Assembly (NCBI RefSeq): GCF_014236855.1
Contig: NZ_CP051261.1
Coordinates: forward strand, 2,666,001-2,730,000
Origin: Xanthomonas sp. SI
GTDB lineage: Bacteria; Pseudomonadota; Gammaproteobacteria; Xanthomonadales; Xanthomonadaceae
Length of the DNA stretch: 64,000 bases
Direction of reading: 5' to 3'
The stretch's first letter is position 1. Each line of letters opens with the position of its first letter. The position numbers and the translations under genes were made by a program. The notes below the pieces were generated by a model that was given only the letters and a program-made list of their open reading frames with translations, made no database searches and was not told where the DNA came from. This document shows positions 1 to 8,848 of this stretch, piece after piece.

Positions 1-1
1 G

Positions 2-217
2 GTCGATCTGGGCAAGGCGCTGGCGGCGCTGCCCAAGGGCGAATGGCGCACGCTGGGCGTGCCGTTGAAGTGCTTCAGCGTCGCCGGCGCCGACGTCTCC
101 AAGCTGGAGCGGCTGCCGGTGATCGAGAGCGACGGCACGCTGGACCTGGCGCTGTCGCGGATCGCGCTGGGCGCCAGCAACGACGCGCAGAGCGTGGTCG
201 ACTGCCCGGTGCGCTGA
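2..217 (+). CDS. C-terminal end of a glycoside hydrolase family 3 protein (partial)
   Basis: Only the last 71 codons are inside the window, and the reading frame is open from the left edge to a TGA. The peptide (VDLGKALAALPKGEW..., ending in ASNDAQSVVDCPVR) resembles the C-terminal beta-sandwich extension found on exo-beta-1,4-glucosidases of family GH3 in Xanthomonas. That identification rests on pattern memory of the tail alone, since the catalytic domains lie upstream. A sugar symporter follows on the same strand, which would suit a secreted or periplasmic enzyme releasing glucose for uptake. Confidence 0.6.
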   Translation, partial: VDLGKALAALPKGEWRTLGVPLKCFSVAGADVSKLERLPVIESDGTLDLALSRIALGASNDAQSVVDCPVR

Positions 218-532
218 TGCGCGCCTGACCAGAACGCCAGCGGCGCCGTCGCCGGATGGCGTCGCCTGCGCCGATACAGCGGGGGCAGGGCGGGAGGCCA
301 GAGCTGCGGCGAAGGCGGATAGCGCCAGCCGCTGCGGCGGCAGCGGCCGCAGAAGCGGCATCGGGCGACAGGACGCGCCGCGACAAACGCTTCGCGCGAC
401 GACCGGTGCGCGATGGCACGGCGGCAGCGGCCGCGCGCGGTCGCATTCGGCCATACAAAGACAGCACCCGTCCCGTGCGGATGGGCGCATCGATACACAG
501 GCGAAAGGGCTGCGGCCCGTGGGAGAAGTGCA
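218..532. other. Intergenic gap before the symporter
   Basis: A gap of about 315 bases with no convincing gene. It is very GC-rich, with several short imperfect inverted repeats (for example around 240-275, just after the glycosidase stop) but no T-run. Open frames cross it only because of composition. The symporter frame stays open upstream of its chosen GTG start, but that stretch does not look like a membrane protein. Confidence 0.6.
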
Positions 533-2095
533 GTGGGTCTGGCGACGTTGGATATTGCGATCGTATTGGTCTACCTGACGGGCATCTTCGTGCTCGCGCA
601 GTGGGTATCGCGGGAAAAGGCCGGGCACAGCAAGAGCGCCGAGGACTACTTCCTGGCCGGCAAGACCCTGCCGTGGTGGGCGATCGGCGCGTCGCTGATC
701 GCGGCCAACATCTCCGCCGAGCAGATCATCGGCATGGCCGGTTCCGGCTATGCGATCGGCCTGGCGATCGCGTCCTACGAATGGATGGCGGCGCTGACCC
801 TGCTGATCGTCGGCAAGTTCTTCCTGCCGATCTTCCTGCGCAACGGCATCTACACCATGCCGCAGTTCCTGGAGCAGCGTTACGGCAAGTGGATCCGCAC
901 CTTGATGGCGGTGTTCTGGCTGCTGCTGTACGTGTTCGTCAACCTGACCTCGATCCTGTGGCTGGGTTCGATCGCAGTGAGCCAGGTCACCGGCATGGAC
1001 CAGACCCTGGCGCTGGCCCTGATCGGCGTGTTCGCGCTGATCTACCAGCTGTACGGCGGGCTCAAGGCGGTGGCGCTGACCGACATCGTGCAGGTCACCC
1101 TGCTGGTGCTGGGCGGATTGCTGGTGGCCGGGCTGACCCTGTCGCGCATCGGCGACGGTGCCGGCGTGCTGGCCGGGTTCAAGCATCTGTGGAATGCGCA
1201 TCCCGAGCACTTCCACATGATCCTGAGCAAGGACAACCCGTTCTACAAGGACCTGCCGGGCCTGAGCGTGCTGCTCGGCGGGCTGTGGGTGATGAACATC
1301 AGCTACTGGGGCTTCAACCAATACATCATCCAGCGCGCGCTGGCCGCCAAGAACATCGGCGAGGCGCAGAAGGGCATGGTGTTCGCCGCGTTTCTGAAGC
1401 TGCTGATGCCGTTGGTGATCGTGGTCCCGGGCATCGCCGCGGTGGTGCTGGCGCCGGACCTGGCCAAGCCCGACCAGGCTTACCCGACCATGATGCAGCT
1501 GCTGCCCAGCGGCATCCTCGGCCTGGTGTTCGCCGCGCTGGTGGCGGCGATCGTGGCCTCGCTGGCGTCGAAGATCAATTCGGTGGCGACCATCTTCACC
1601 CTGGACTTCTACGCCAAGTTCCGCCCGCAGACCGGACAGAAGCAACTGGTGCGGGTGGGCCGCATCGCCGCGGTGACGTCGGTGCTGATCGGCATCCTCA
1701 CCGCGCGGCCGCTGCTCGGCAACTTCGACCAGGGCTTCCAGTTCATCCAGGAATTCACCGGCTTCTTCACCCCGGGCGTGGTGGTGATCTTCATGCTCGG
1801 CCTGTTCTGGAAGCGGGCCAACGAAGCCGGCGCGCTGACCGCGGCGATCGGGTCGGTGGTGCTGTCGTTCGCGCTCAAGTTCGCCTGGCCGGAACTGCCG
1901 TTCATGGACCGCATCGGCGTGGTGTTCGTGGCGGCGCTGGTGCTGGCGGTGGTGGTGTCGCTGCTGACCCCGGCCACGCAGGCGCGCGACCTGATCCGCA
2001 CCGACGACGTCGGCTACGCCACCACGCTCGGCTTCAAGATCGGGGCGGTGGGCGTGGTCGCGATCCTGATCGCGCTGTACACGGTGTTCTGGTGA
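533..2095 (+). CDS. Sodium/solute symporter, SGLT-type sugar transporter
   Basis: A 520-residue integral membrane protein of the sodium:solute symporter family, expected to import a sugar with Na+ across the inner membrane. The first transmembrane segment is followed by the typical EDYFLAGKTLPWW stretch and then NISAEQIIGMAGSGYA, a region conserved in SGLT proteins. About 13-14 hydrophobic segments follow, including the WVMNISYWGFNQYIIQRALA helix. I chose the GTG at 533 because GGGAGAAG lies at 521-528, whereas the longer frame to 413 adds an arginine-rich tail unlike this family. The upstream glycosidase suggests a glucose, galactose or cellodextrin-derived substrate, but the substrate cannot be read from sequence. 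Confidence 0.9.
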   Translation: MGLATLDIAIVLVYLTGIFVLAQWVSREKAGHSKSAEDYFLAGKTLPWWAIGASLIAANISAEQIIGMAGSGYAIGLAIASYEWMAALTLLIVGKFFLPIFLRNGIYTMPQFLEQRYGKWIRTLMAVFWLLLYVFVNLTSILWLGSIAVSQVTGMDQTLALALIGVFALIYQLYGGLKAVALTDIVQVTLLVLGGLLVAGLTLSRIGDGAGVLAGFKHLWNAHPEHFHMILSKDNPFYKDLPGLSVLLGGLWVMNISYWGFNQYIIQRALAAKNIGEAQKGMVFAAFLKLLMPLVIVVPGIAAVVLAPDLAKPDQAYPTMMQLLPSGILGLVFAALVAAIVASLASKINSVATIFTLDFYAKFRPQTGQKQLVRVGRIAAVTSVLIGILTARPLLGNFDQGFQFIQEFTGFFTPGVVVIFMLGLFWKRANEAGALTAAIGSVVLSFALKFAWPELPFMDRIGVVFVAALVLAVVVSLLTPATQARDLIRTDDVGYATTLGFKIGAVGVVAILIALYTVFW

Positions 2096-2160
2096 GCGCG
2101 GCCTGAGCATCGCCGCAGCGGCCGCGCGCTAGCGGTCGCTGCGGGTTCGGTCGCGTGCGC

Positions 2161-3948
2161 TCAGGCTTCGCGCCATGGCGTGGCCAGCCAGGCCTCCAGC
2201 GCCGCCGCCGGCATCGGCCGCGCGATCCAGTAGCCCTGGCCCTCGTCGCAGCCCCAGTCGCGCAGCATGTCGTAGATCTGCTCGGTCTCGATGCCTTCGG
2301 CCACCACCTGCTGGCCGAAATCGTGGCCGAGCCGGATCATCGACGGCACGATCATGCAGTCCTTGCGGCTGCCCGGCAGCGAGCGGATGAACGACTGGTC
2401 GATCTTCAGCGCGTTGGCGGGAATGCGCTTGAGGTAGCTGAGGTTGCTGTAGCCGCTGCCGAAGTCGTCGATGGCGATCTTCACCCCCAGCGCGCTGATC
2501 TCCTGCAGCTGTTCGGCCACGCGCTCGGGATGCCGGATCATCGCGCTCTCGGTGAACTCGATCTCGATGCGGCCCGGCTCCAGCGCGTGCAGCGCCAGCA
2601 ACTCGCGCAGCGTGGCGATGAAGTCGGCCTGCTCCAGGTCCACCGCCGACACGTTCAGCGAAACGCTGAAATGATGCCCCTGCTGCTGCCACAGCGCGGC
2701 CTGGGCGATGCCGGTCCGCAGCACCCAGGTGGTGACCCGGCTCATCAGCGCGGTCTTTTCCGCCAGCGGGATGAAGTCGTTGGGCGCGACCGCGCCGAGC
2801 AGCGGGTGCTCCCAGCGCAGCAGCGCTTCCACGCCGACGCATTCGCCGCTGCGCAGGCTGACCCGCGGCTGGTAGTGCAGGCTCAATTGTTCGCGTGCGC
2901 TCAGCGCTTCCGGCAGCGCGGCCAGGATCCGGAATGCGTTGCGCTGGCTGGCGTCGTGGCTGCGCTCGTACAGGCTCCACGGCAGGCCGCGCTGGCGCGC
3001 CATGTCCACCGCGGTGGTCAGCGAGCGCAGCGTGTGGTTGGCGCTCAGCACGCCGTCCAGGCGCACCGCGCCGAGCGACGGGGTCGCGGCATGCGGAATG
3101 CCCTGGTGCTCGATCGCCTCGGCGAAGGCGCTGCATACGCGTTCGCAGCACTGCGCCAGCTGTGCCGGGTCGTTGCCCTTCACCACGAAGGCGAAACTGG
3201 TGGTGTCGATGCGGTAGGCCGGCAACCCATCCAGCGCTTGCAGCAGGCGGTCGCGCGCGGCCAGCAGGTAGCCCTCGGCGTATTCCCAGCCCAGGGCCTT
3301 GACCATGTCGCGGAAGTATTCGGTGCCGCAGACGTCGATCGCCACGCCGGTGTCGTGGTGGTCCGCGCTCTGCAGCGACAGCCACATGGTCAGGTCTTCG
3401 TTGAAGCGGCTGCGGTTGGGCAGGCCGGTCAGCGCATCGACGTAGCCGGTGTTGCGCAGGGTCTCGATCCGCAGCAGCAGCAGGTCGCGCAGCTCCTGCA
3501 GGGTGCGTCGAGAGTCGGCGTCGAACTCGCTGCGCGGTTCGCTGTCGATCACGCACAGCGTGCCCAGGCCGGTGCCGTCGGCCAGCATCAGCGGCGCGCC
3601 GGCGTAGAAGCGGATGAACGGCGGCCCGGTGACCAGCGGATTGTCGCGAAAGCGCGGATCCTGCCGCGCGTCGGCCACCACCAGCAGCTCGGGGCTATGG
3701 ATCGCGTGCGCGCAGAAGGCCTGGCTGCGCGGCGTCTGCGGCGCGTCCAGGCCGACTCGGGACTTGAACCACTGGCGCTGCTCGTCGATCAGCGAGACCA
3801 GGGCGATCGGGGTGCGCAGGGTGCGCGCGGCCAGCTGGGTGATCAGGTCGAAGACGCGGTCGGCCGGGGTGTCGAGCAGACATAGCTGGCGCAGGGTGGC
3901 CAGCCTCTTCGATTCGTCGGGCGGCAGCGGATGAGAAGAAGGGCGCAT
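2161..3948 (-). CDS. GAF-GGDEF-EAL cyclic-di-GMP signalling protein
   Basis: A 595-residue cytoplasmic protein with an N-terminal GAF sensor (about residues 20-155), a GGDEF-like domain (165-325) and an EAL phosphodiesterase domain (345-590). The EAL domain looks active: EALLRW at 374, IEFTES near 463, DDFGSGYSNLSYL at 494, KID at 515 and VAEGIE at 549 are all kept. The GGDEF domain is degenerate, with DTTSF at 248-252 where the GGDEF loop should be, so it probably does not make c-di-GMP and may instead bind GTP to tune the EAL. The expected role is hydrolysis of c-di-GMP in response to a small ligand bound by GAF. No transmembrane segment is visible. Confidence 0.92.
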   Translation of the reverse strand: MRPSSHPLPPDESKRLATLRQLCLLDTPADRVFDLITQLAARTLRTPIALVSLIDEQRQWFKSRVGLDAPQTPRSQAFCAHAIHSPELLVVADARQDPRFRDNPLVTGPPFIRFYAGAPLMLADGTGLGTLCVIDSEPRSEFDADSRRTLQELRDLLLLRIETLRNTGYVDALTGLPNRSRFNEDLTMWLSLQSADHHDTGVAIDVCGTEYFRDMVKALGWEYAEGYLLAARDRLLQALDGLPAYRIDTTSFAFVVKGNDPAQLAQCCERVCSAFAEAIEHQGIPHAATPSLGAVRLDGVLSANHTLRSLTTAVDMARQRGLPWSLYERSHDASQRNAFRILAALPEALSAREQLSLHYQPRVSLRSGECVGVEALLRWEHPLLGAVAPNDFIPLAEKTALMSRVTTWVLRTGIAQAALWQQQGHHFSVSLNVSAVDLEQADFIATLRELLALHALEPGRIEIEFTESAMIRHPERVAEQLQEISALGVKIAIDDFGSGYSNLSYLKRIPANALKIDQSFIRSLPGSRKDCMIVPSMIRLGHDFGQQVVAEGIETEQIYDMLRDWGCDEGQGYWIARPMPAAALEAWLATPWREA

Positions 3949-4074
3949 ACAGAATTTAACGGCGCCTGCCCGGGCGACTTGAGGCGGCGCGCCGATGGCG
4001 AACAGCCACGGGTCGGGAAAGTGAAGCCTGTGTGTACGACGGTAGACGCCGACGCATGCGCAACTGCGCCACGC
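3949..4074. other. Short gap between two convergent-context minus-strand units
   Basis: About 125 bases between the EAL protein start and the response regulator stop. No gene is supported. It should carry the promoter of the EAL protein, but I see no clear -35/-10 pair. Confidence 0.4.
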
Positions 4075-4641
4075 TCAGCGCGGCGGCTCGCGTTGCGGAC
4101 TTGGCCGCTTGGCCAGTTTGCGCTGCAGCGAACGGCGGTGCATGCCGAGCAGGCGCGCGGCCGCCGAGACGTTGCCGCCGGTCTCGTGCATGGCCTGCTG
4201 GATGTGTTCCCACTGCAGCCGGCTCAGCGGGGTCATCGCATCCGGCAGTTCGCTTGCGTCGTCGTCCTCGGCGCTGTCCGCCTCCAGGCTCAACGCGCGC
4301 AGGATCATCTGTACCGTGGCGGGCTTGGGCAGGTAGTCGTCGGCGCCGAGCTTGATCGCCTCCACCGCGGTGGCGATGCTGGCGTAGCCGGTGACCAGCA
4401 GGATGCGCATGTCGGCGCGGATCGCGCGCAGCGGCTGGATCAGCGCCAGGCCGGATTCGTCGCCCAGCTTGAGGTCGATCAGCGCGTAGTCCGGCGGCGT
4501 CGCCGTGGCCAGGGCCAGCGCCGCAGCGCCGCTGTCTGCGGTCAGCGTCTCCAGCCCGCGGCGGGCGAGGGTGCGTTGCAGGGTACGCAGGTACAGCGGG
4601 TCGTCGTCGACCAGCAGGCCCAGCGGGGCGTCGGTGCTCAT
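4075..4641 (-). CDS. Response regulator, RegA/ActR/PrrA-like
   Basis: A 188-residue response regulator. The receiver domain has the acidic pocket DDD at residues 12-14, a phospho-acceptor aspartate at 56 (ALIDLKLGDESG) and the lysine in DDYLPKPA. The C-terminus is a Fis-type helix-turn-helix (GGNVSAAARLLGMHRRSLQRKL), the arrangement found in RegA/ActR/PrrA. The start codon overlaps the kinase stop by four bases (ATGA), so the two are translationally coupled with the kinase first. RegA-family pairs control redox-responsive genes such as respiration in other proteobacteria. A similar role here is inference. Confidence 0.92.
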   Translation of the reverse strand: MSTDAPLGLLVDDDPLYLRTLQRTLARRGLETLTADSGAAALALATATPPDYALIDLKLGDESGLALIQPLRAIRADMRILLVTGYASIATAVEAIKLGADDYLPKPATVQMILRALSLEADSAEDDDASELPDAMTPLSRLQWEHIQQAMHETGGNVSAAARLLGMHRRSLQRKLAKRPSPQREPPR

Positions 4642-5861
4642 GCGGGGGTCTCCAGGGCGAGCAGCGGCAGGCGGAAACCGACCCGTGCGCCGTGGTCCGG
4701 CGCCGGCTGGGTCCACAGTTCGCCGCCCAGGCGTTCGATGGTGGCATGCGACAGGGCAAGGCCCACGCCCATGCTGTCGGGCTTGCCGCTGCGGAACAGC
4801 GTGGCCGGCAGCGCGACCTGGTTGGCGTCGAAGCCGCCGCCGTAGTCGCGCACCTCGCCGATCAGTTCGCTGCCGGTGACCCGCACGCTCAGGTCCACCT
4901 GCGGCCGGCCGGCGCGTTCGCCGGCGTCGGCGGCGTTGTTCAGCAACACCTGCAGCAGGTGGCCGATCGCGCTCTCCAGGCGCAGTTGCAGCGGCGCGTC
5001 GTCGTTGCGGCGCAGTTGCACGGTCGGGCGCACCAGTTGCCACTGGTGCAGCACGTGCGCCAGCGACACCGTGCCGCCGCCGGCGCGCTGCGCCGGCGCG
5101 GCCAGCGCCAGCACCCGTTCGCGGCACTGCACCAGCAGTTCGCGCAGGGTTTCCAGGTCCTCGCGCAGTTCCGGCTGCTCGCTCTGCTCGACGATGTCGT
5201 CGGTGAGCAGGGTCATCGTCGCCAGCGGCGTGTTCAGCTCGTGCGCGACCGAGGCGGCGTGGGTGGCCAGGGCGACGATGCCTTCGTTGCGGGTGAAGCG
5301 CTCGCGCAGCAGCGCCAGCTCGCGTTCGCGCGCGCGCAGCGCCAGCGCCAGGCGGGTGGAGAACACCAGCACCACGATGGTGGACAGCAGGAAGTTGGCG
5401 GCCATGCCCCAGCGCTGCAGGTCCAGGGCCTGGTGCGGGCCACGCGGCAGCGGCAGGCCGAACAGCGCGCTCACCGCGTAGCCGGCCACGCAGGCCCCCG
5501 CGACCGCCAGCGCCCAGCGCAGCGGCAGGGCCAGCGCGGCCAGCGCGATCAGCACCAGGAACAGCGAGCCGAAGGCGTTGCCGATGCCGCCGCTCCAGCC
5601 GACCATCCAGGTCAGGACGGTCACGTCGACCAGGATGTGGCCAAAGGCGGTGGCCGGGGCGGCGGTGTCGGCATGGCGCAGGCGCAGCTGCGCATACAGG
5701 TTGAACAGGGTCAACGCGGCCACGCCGGACCACAGCGGCAGCTGCGGCAGCGGCAGGCGCATCGCCCAGGTCGCGACCAGAATCGTCGCCGCCTGCCCGG
5801 CGGTGGCCAGCCAGCGCAGGCTGCACAGGGTGCGCAGGAACGAGGCATCGGTGGAGTTCAT
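4638..5861 (-). CDS. Sensor histidine kinase, RegB/ActS/PrrB-like
   Basis: A membrane sensor kinase of about 407 residues, partner of the regulator immediately downstream. The N-terminal half has about six hydrophobic segments. The HisKA box is VAHELNTPLATM (phospho-histidine near residue 207) and the ATPase domain ends with a GGGFD glycine box and GVGLALSHATIE. A loop reading GGIGNAF is close to the GGxxNPF motif that RegB uses for ubiquinone sensing, with P changed to A. Start choice is uncertain: ATG 5861 gives MNSTDASF, ATG 5888 and TTG 5903 lie upstream in frame, and none has a clear ribosome site. Confidence 0.88.
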   Translation of the reverse strand: MNSTDASFLRTLCSLRWLATAGQAATILVATWAMRLPLPQLPLWSGVAALTLFNLYAQLRLRHADTAAPATAFGHILVDVTVLTWMVGWSGGIGNAFGSLFLVLIALAALALPLRWALAVAGACVAGYAVSALFGLPLPRGPHQALDLQRWGMAANFLLSTIVVLVFSTRLALALRARERELALLRERFTRNEGIVALATHAASVAHELNTPLATMTLLTDDIVEQSEQPELREDLETLRELLVQCRERVLALAAPAQRAGGGTVSLAHVLHQWQLVRPTVQLRRNDDAPLQLRLESAIGHLLQVLLNNAADAGERAGRPQVDLSVRVTGSELIGEVRDYGGGFDANQVALPATLFRSGKPDSMGVGLALSHATIERLGGELWTQPAPDHGARVGFRLPLLALETPA

Positions 5862-5952
5862 GGGCGCATCGTATGCGCTGGCGCTCATGGCTGTCTGCGA
5901 CAAACCGTCGCAGTCCCCGGCGCCGGAGTAGGGCGCGGACGCCCGCTCACGC

Positions 5953-5958
5953 TAAAAT
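5953..5958 (+). promoter_or_regulatory. Candidate -10 box of ispG
   Basis: TAAAAT matches the -10 consensus at five of six positions. It ends only six bases before the ATG, so a transcript starting at the usual distance would have almost no leader. No convincing -35 was found. Confidence 0.45.
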
Positions 5959-5964
5959 GCGCGC

Positions 5965-7230
5965 ATGTACGACGCCGTCAGCCGACCCACCCCCCCCAGC
6001 GACGCCGCGCCCTGGGCGCGCCGTTCCACCCAGCCGGTCCGCGTCGGAGGCGTCGTCGTGGGAGGCGGCCAGCCGATCGTGGTGCAGTCGATGACCAACA
6101 CCGACACCGCCGACGTGGCCTCCTCGGTCAAGCAGGTGGCCGAGTTGTGGCGCGCCGGCTCGGAGCTGGTGCGGCTGACCGTCAACAATGCCGAATCGGC
6201 CGCGGCGATCCCGCGCATCGTCGACAAGCTGCGGATGATGGGCATCGAGGTGCCGCTGATCGGCGACTTCCATTACAACGGGCACCAGCTGCTGGCCGCC
6301 GAACCGGCCTGCGCCGAGATGCTGGCCAAGTACCGGATCAATCCCGGCAACGTCGGTTTCGGCAAGAAGAAGGACACCCAGTTCGCGCAGCTGATCGAGT
6401 TCGCGCTGAAGTACGACAAGCCGGTGCGCATCGGCGCCAACTGGGGCTCGCTGGACCAGGCCCTGGCGGCGCAGTTGATGGACGAGAATTCGCGCCGCGA
6501 GACGCCGTGGGACGCCGGCCGCGTGCTGCGCGAGGCGCTGATCCGCTCGGCGCTGGATTCGGCCGAACGCGCGGTGGAACTGGGCCTGGGCCGCGACCGC
6601 ATCGTGCTCAGCTGCAAGGTCAGCGGCGTGCAGGAACTGATCGCGGTGTACCGCGACCTGGCGCAGCGCTCGGATTTCGCGCTGCACCTGGGCCTGACCG
6701 AAGCCGGCATCGGCAGCAAGGGCATCGTCGCCTCCAGCGCGGCGCTGGCGGTGCTGATGCAGGAAGGCATCGGCGACACCATCCGCATCTCGCTGACCCC
6801 CGAGCCGGGACAGTCGCGCACGCAGGAAGTGATCGTGGCCCAGGAACTGCTGCAGACCACCGGCCAGCGCGCCTTCACCCCGCTGGTCACGGCCTGCCCG
6901 GGCTGCGGCCGCACCACCTCCGAGTTCTTCCAGGAACTGGCCAAGGTGGTGCAGAACCACGTCCGCGCGAAGATGCCGGAGTGGAAGGTGAGCCATCCCG
7001 GCGCCGAGAACATGACCCTGGCGGTGATGGGCTGCGTGGTCAACGGGCCGGGCGAATCGCGCCACGCCAACATCGGCATCTCGCTGCCGGGGACCGGCGA
7101 GGCGCCGTCGGCGCCGGTGTTCGTCGATGGCGAAAAGACGGTCACCCTGCGCGGCGAGAACATCGCCCACGAGTTCGTCGCGCTGATCGACGACTACGTC
7201 GAAACCAAGTATGTCCGCCGCGCCGGGTGA
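5965..7230 (+). CDS. ispG: 4-hydroxy-3-methylbut-2-enyl-diphosphate synthase (IspG/GcpE)
   Basis: The 421-residue penultimate enzyme of the MEP isoprenoid pathway, converting MEcPP to HMBPP using a [4Fe-4S] cluster and reduced flavodoxin or ferredoxin in the cytoplasm. The N-terminal TIM-barrel half begins [20 protein letters not shown]. The cluster ligands are in [13 protein letters not shown] and [17 protein letters not shown]. It is longer than the roughly 370-residue E. coli enzyme, with the extra length in the middle. The ATG at 5965 is preceded by a -10-like box but no ribosome site, suggesting leaderless translation. The next gene overlaps its end by 20 bases. Confidence 0.97.
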   Translation: MYDAVSRPTPPSDAAPWARRSTQPVRVGGVVVGGGQPIVVQSMTNTDTADVASSVKQVAELWRAGSELVRLTVNNAESAAAIPRIVDKLRMMGIEVPLIGDFHYNGHQLLAAEPACAEMLAKYRINPGNVGFGKKKDTQFAQLIEFALKYDKPVRIGANWGSLDQALAAQLMDENSRRETPWDAGRVLREALIRSALDSAERAVELGLGRDRIVLSCKVSGVQELIAVYRDLAQRSDFALHLGLTEAGIGSKGIVASSAALAVLMQEGIGDTIRISLTPEPGQSRTQEVIVAQELLQTTGQRAFTPLVTACPGCGRTTSEFFQELAKVVQNHVRAKMPEWKVSHPGAENMTLAVMGCVVNGPGESRHANIGISLPGTGEAPSAPVFVDGEKTVTLRGENIAHEFVALIDDYVETKYVRRAG

Positions 7231-7918
7231 GACCCCGGCCGAGCGCGCCGCCGGCGTGCGCCACTGGTTGCGCCGCAACGCCTGGCGCATCGGCCTGCTG
7301 TTCGCCGGCGTGCTGCTGCCGATGGGCGTGTTCGTGGCGCTGGCCGACGAGGTCCACGAGCTGGAGAACTTCTACTTCGACGAGCCGCTGCTGTGGAGCA
7401 TGCGCGGGCTGGCCTCGCCGGGCTGGGACCGGTTTTTCAGCGTGGTCACCGAGGCCGGCTACCAGTACGGGGTGATCCCGCTGGACACGCTGATCGTGCT
7501 GCTGTTGCTGGCGCTGCGGCGCTGGCGCGAGGCCATGTTCGCCGCGTTCTCGTTCGTCGGTTCGGCGCTGTTGAACATGAGCGCCAAGCAGTTCTTCCAG
7601 CGCGACCGGCCCAGCCTGTGGGAGTCGATCGCGCCCGAGCACACCTTCAGTTTCCCCAGCGGCCACGCGATGGGGTCGATGACCCTGGCCGCGGTACTGA
7701 TCGCGCTGGCGTGGCGGACCCGCTGGCGCTGGCCGGTACTGCTGCTGGCCAGCACGTTCGCGCTGCTGGTCGGCGTGTCGCGCATCTACCTGGGCGTGCA
7801 TTACCCCTCCGACATCCTCGGCGGCTGGTGTGCGGCGCTGGTCTGGGTGTTGGGGCTGTACCTGCTGATGTTCCGCGGCGAACGGCGCCCGCGCTGGCGC
7901 CAACGCCGCGCTTCCTGA
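7211..7918 (+). CDS. PAP2-family membrane phosphatase
   Basis: A 235-residue membrane protein of the type 2 phosphatidic acid phosphatase superfamily. All three signature motifs are present: KQFFQRDRP (C1), [10 protein letters not shown] (C2) and [16 protein letters not shown] (C3), with the catalytic histidines in C2 and C3. About five or six transmembrane helices surround them. Likely substrates are lipid phosphates such as undecaprenyl-diphosphate or phosphatidylglycerol-phosphate. The frame overlaps the end of ispG by 20 bases, and undecaprenyl recycling would fit an isoprenoid neighbour, but this is inference. Confidence 0.93.
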   Translation: MSAAPGETPAERAAGVRHWLRRNAWRIGLLFAGVLLPMGVFVALADEVHELENFYFDEPLLWSMRGLASPGWDRFFSVVTEAGYQYGVIPLDTLIVLLLLALRRWREAMFAAFSFVGSALLNMSAKQFFQRDRPSLWESIAPEHTFSFPSGHAMGSMTLAAVLIALAWRTRWRWPVLLLASTFALLVGVSRIYLGVHYPSDILGGWCAALVWVLGLYLLMFRGERRPRWRQRRAS

Positions 7919-7936
7919 GCGGATGCTGCCGCGTCG

Positions 7937-8626
7937 CTACGCCAGGCTGTGCAATGCCGCCGCGTGCGCATGCAGCGCGGCGGTATCGAACAGCGGCAGC
8001 TGCGCGTCGGCGGCGCCGACAAGCAGCGAGATCTCGGTACAGCCCAGGATTACCGCCTCGGCGCCTTGCGCCTGCAGCGCGCCGATCACCTCGCGGTAGC
8101 GCGCCCGCGATGCGTCGCGGATCATCCCCTGGCACAGCTCCTCGTAGATGATGCGGTGCACCTCGGCGCGCTCTGCCGCCGCCGGCACCAGCACATCGAA
8201 GCCGTGGCGCTGCAGCCGCTCGCGGTAGAAGGCCTGTTCCATCGTAAAGCGCGTGCCCAGCAGGCCCACCCTGCGGATCCCGGCGCTGTGCAGGGCGGCA
8301 GCCGTGGCATCGGCGATATGCAACAGCGGCAATGGCACCGTGGCCGTGATCGCATCGGCGACGCAGTGCATGGTGTTCGTGCACAGCACCAGGAAATCGG
8401 CGCCGCCGGCGTGCAGCGCGCGCGCCGCGGCGGCCATCGCCGCGCCGGCCGCGTCCCAGTCGCCGGCCTGCTGCAACTGCTCGATCTCGTGGAAGTCCAC
8501 GCTGTACAGCAGGATCTTCGCCGAATGCAGCCCGCCCAGCCGCTCGCGGATCGTCTCGTTGATGTGCCGATAGTAGGGCACGGTGGATTCCCAACTCATG
8601 CCGCCGATCAGGCCGATGGTCTTCAT
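7937..8626 (-). CDS. Aspartate/glutamate racemase family protein
   Basis: A 229-residue cofactor-independent racemase of the Asp/Glu racemase family (YgeA/RacD-like). The N-terminus MKTIGLIGGMSWEST is characteristic, and the two catalytic cysteines are in LVLCTNTMH and VILGCTEISLL. It would interconvert L- and D-aspartate or glutamate in the cytoplasm. I chose the ATG at 8626, with GGAAAG just upstream, because the 12 extra codons of the longer frame precede the conserved start of the fold. It converges on the PAP2 gene. Substrate choice between Asp and Glu is not decided by sequence. Confidence 0.92.
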   Translation of the reverse strand: MKTIGLIGGMSWESTVPYYRHINETIRERLGGLHSAKILLYSVDFHEIEQLQQAGDWDAAGAAMAAAARALHAGGADFLVLCTNTMHCVADAITATVPLPLLHIADATAAALHSAGIRRVGLLGTRFTMEQAFYRERLQRHGFDVLVPAAAERAEVHRIIYEELCQGMIRDASRARYREVIGALQAQGAEAVILGCTEISLLVGAADAQLPLFDTAALHAHAAALHSLA

Positions 8627-8848
8627 TCCGCTTTCCGGACGGCAACCGAAATGGCTGCGCACACGGCAAGCATACGCGCGCGCAACGGCCAGTCCGCGTT
8701 GGTCACGGCGCTCGCTTCGGCACTGGCTCTGCGCTCATGCGGCCCGCAAGCGCACGTACGTTAGCCAAGGCCACACGGATCTTCTTCGCGAACACGCCTT
8801 CTCCGTGGTGGAGCATCACCAGGCGCCGCCAGCGGGACGCGTGCAGCG

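Noticed and set aside
4692..7475. A 927-codon plus-strand frame
   Set aside because: It runs through the antisense of the sensor kinase and a shifted frame of ispG; no protein-like segments.
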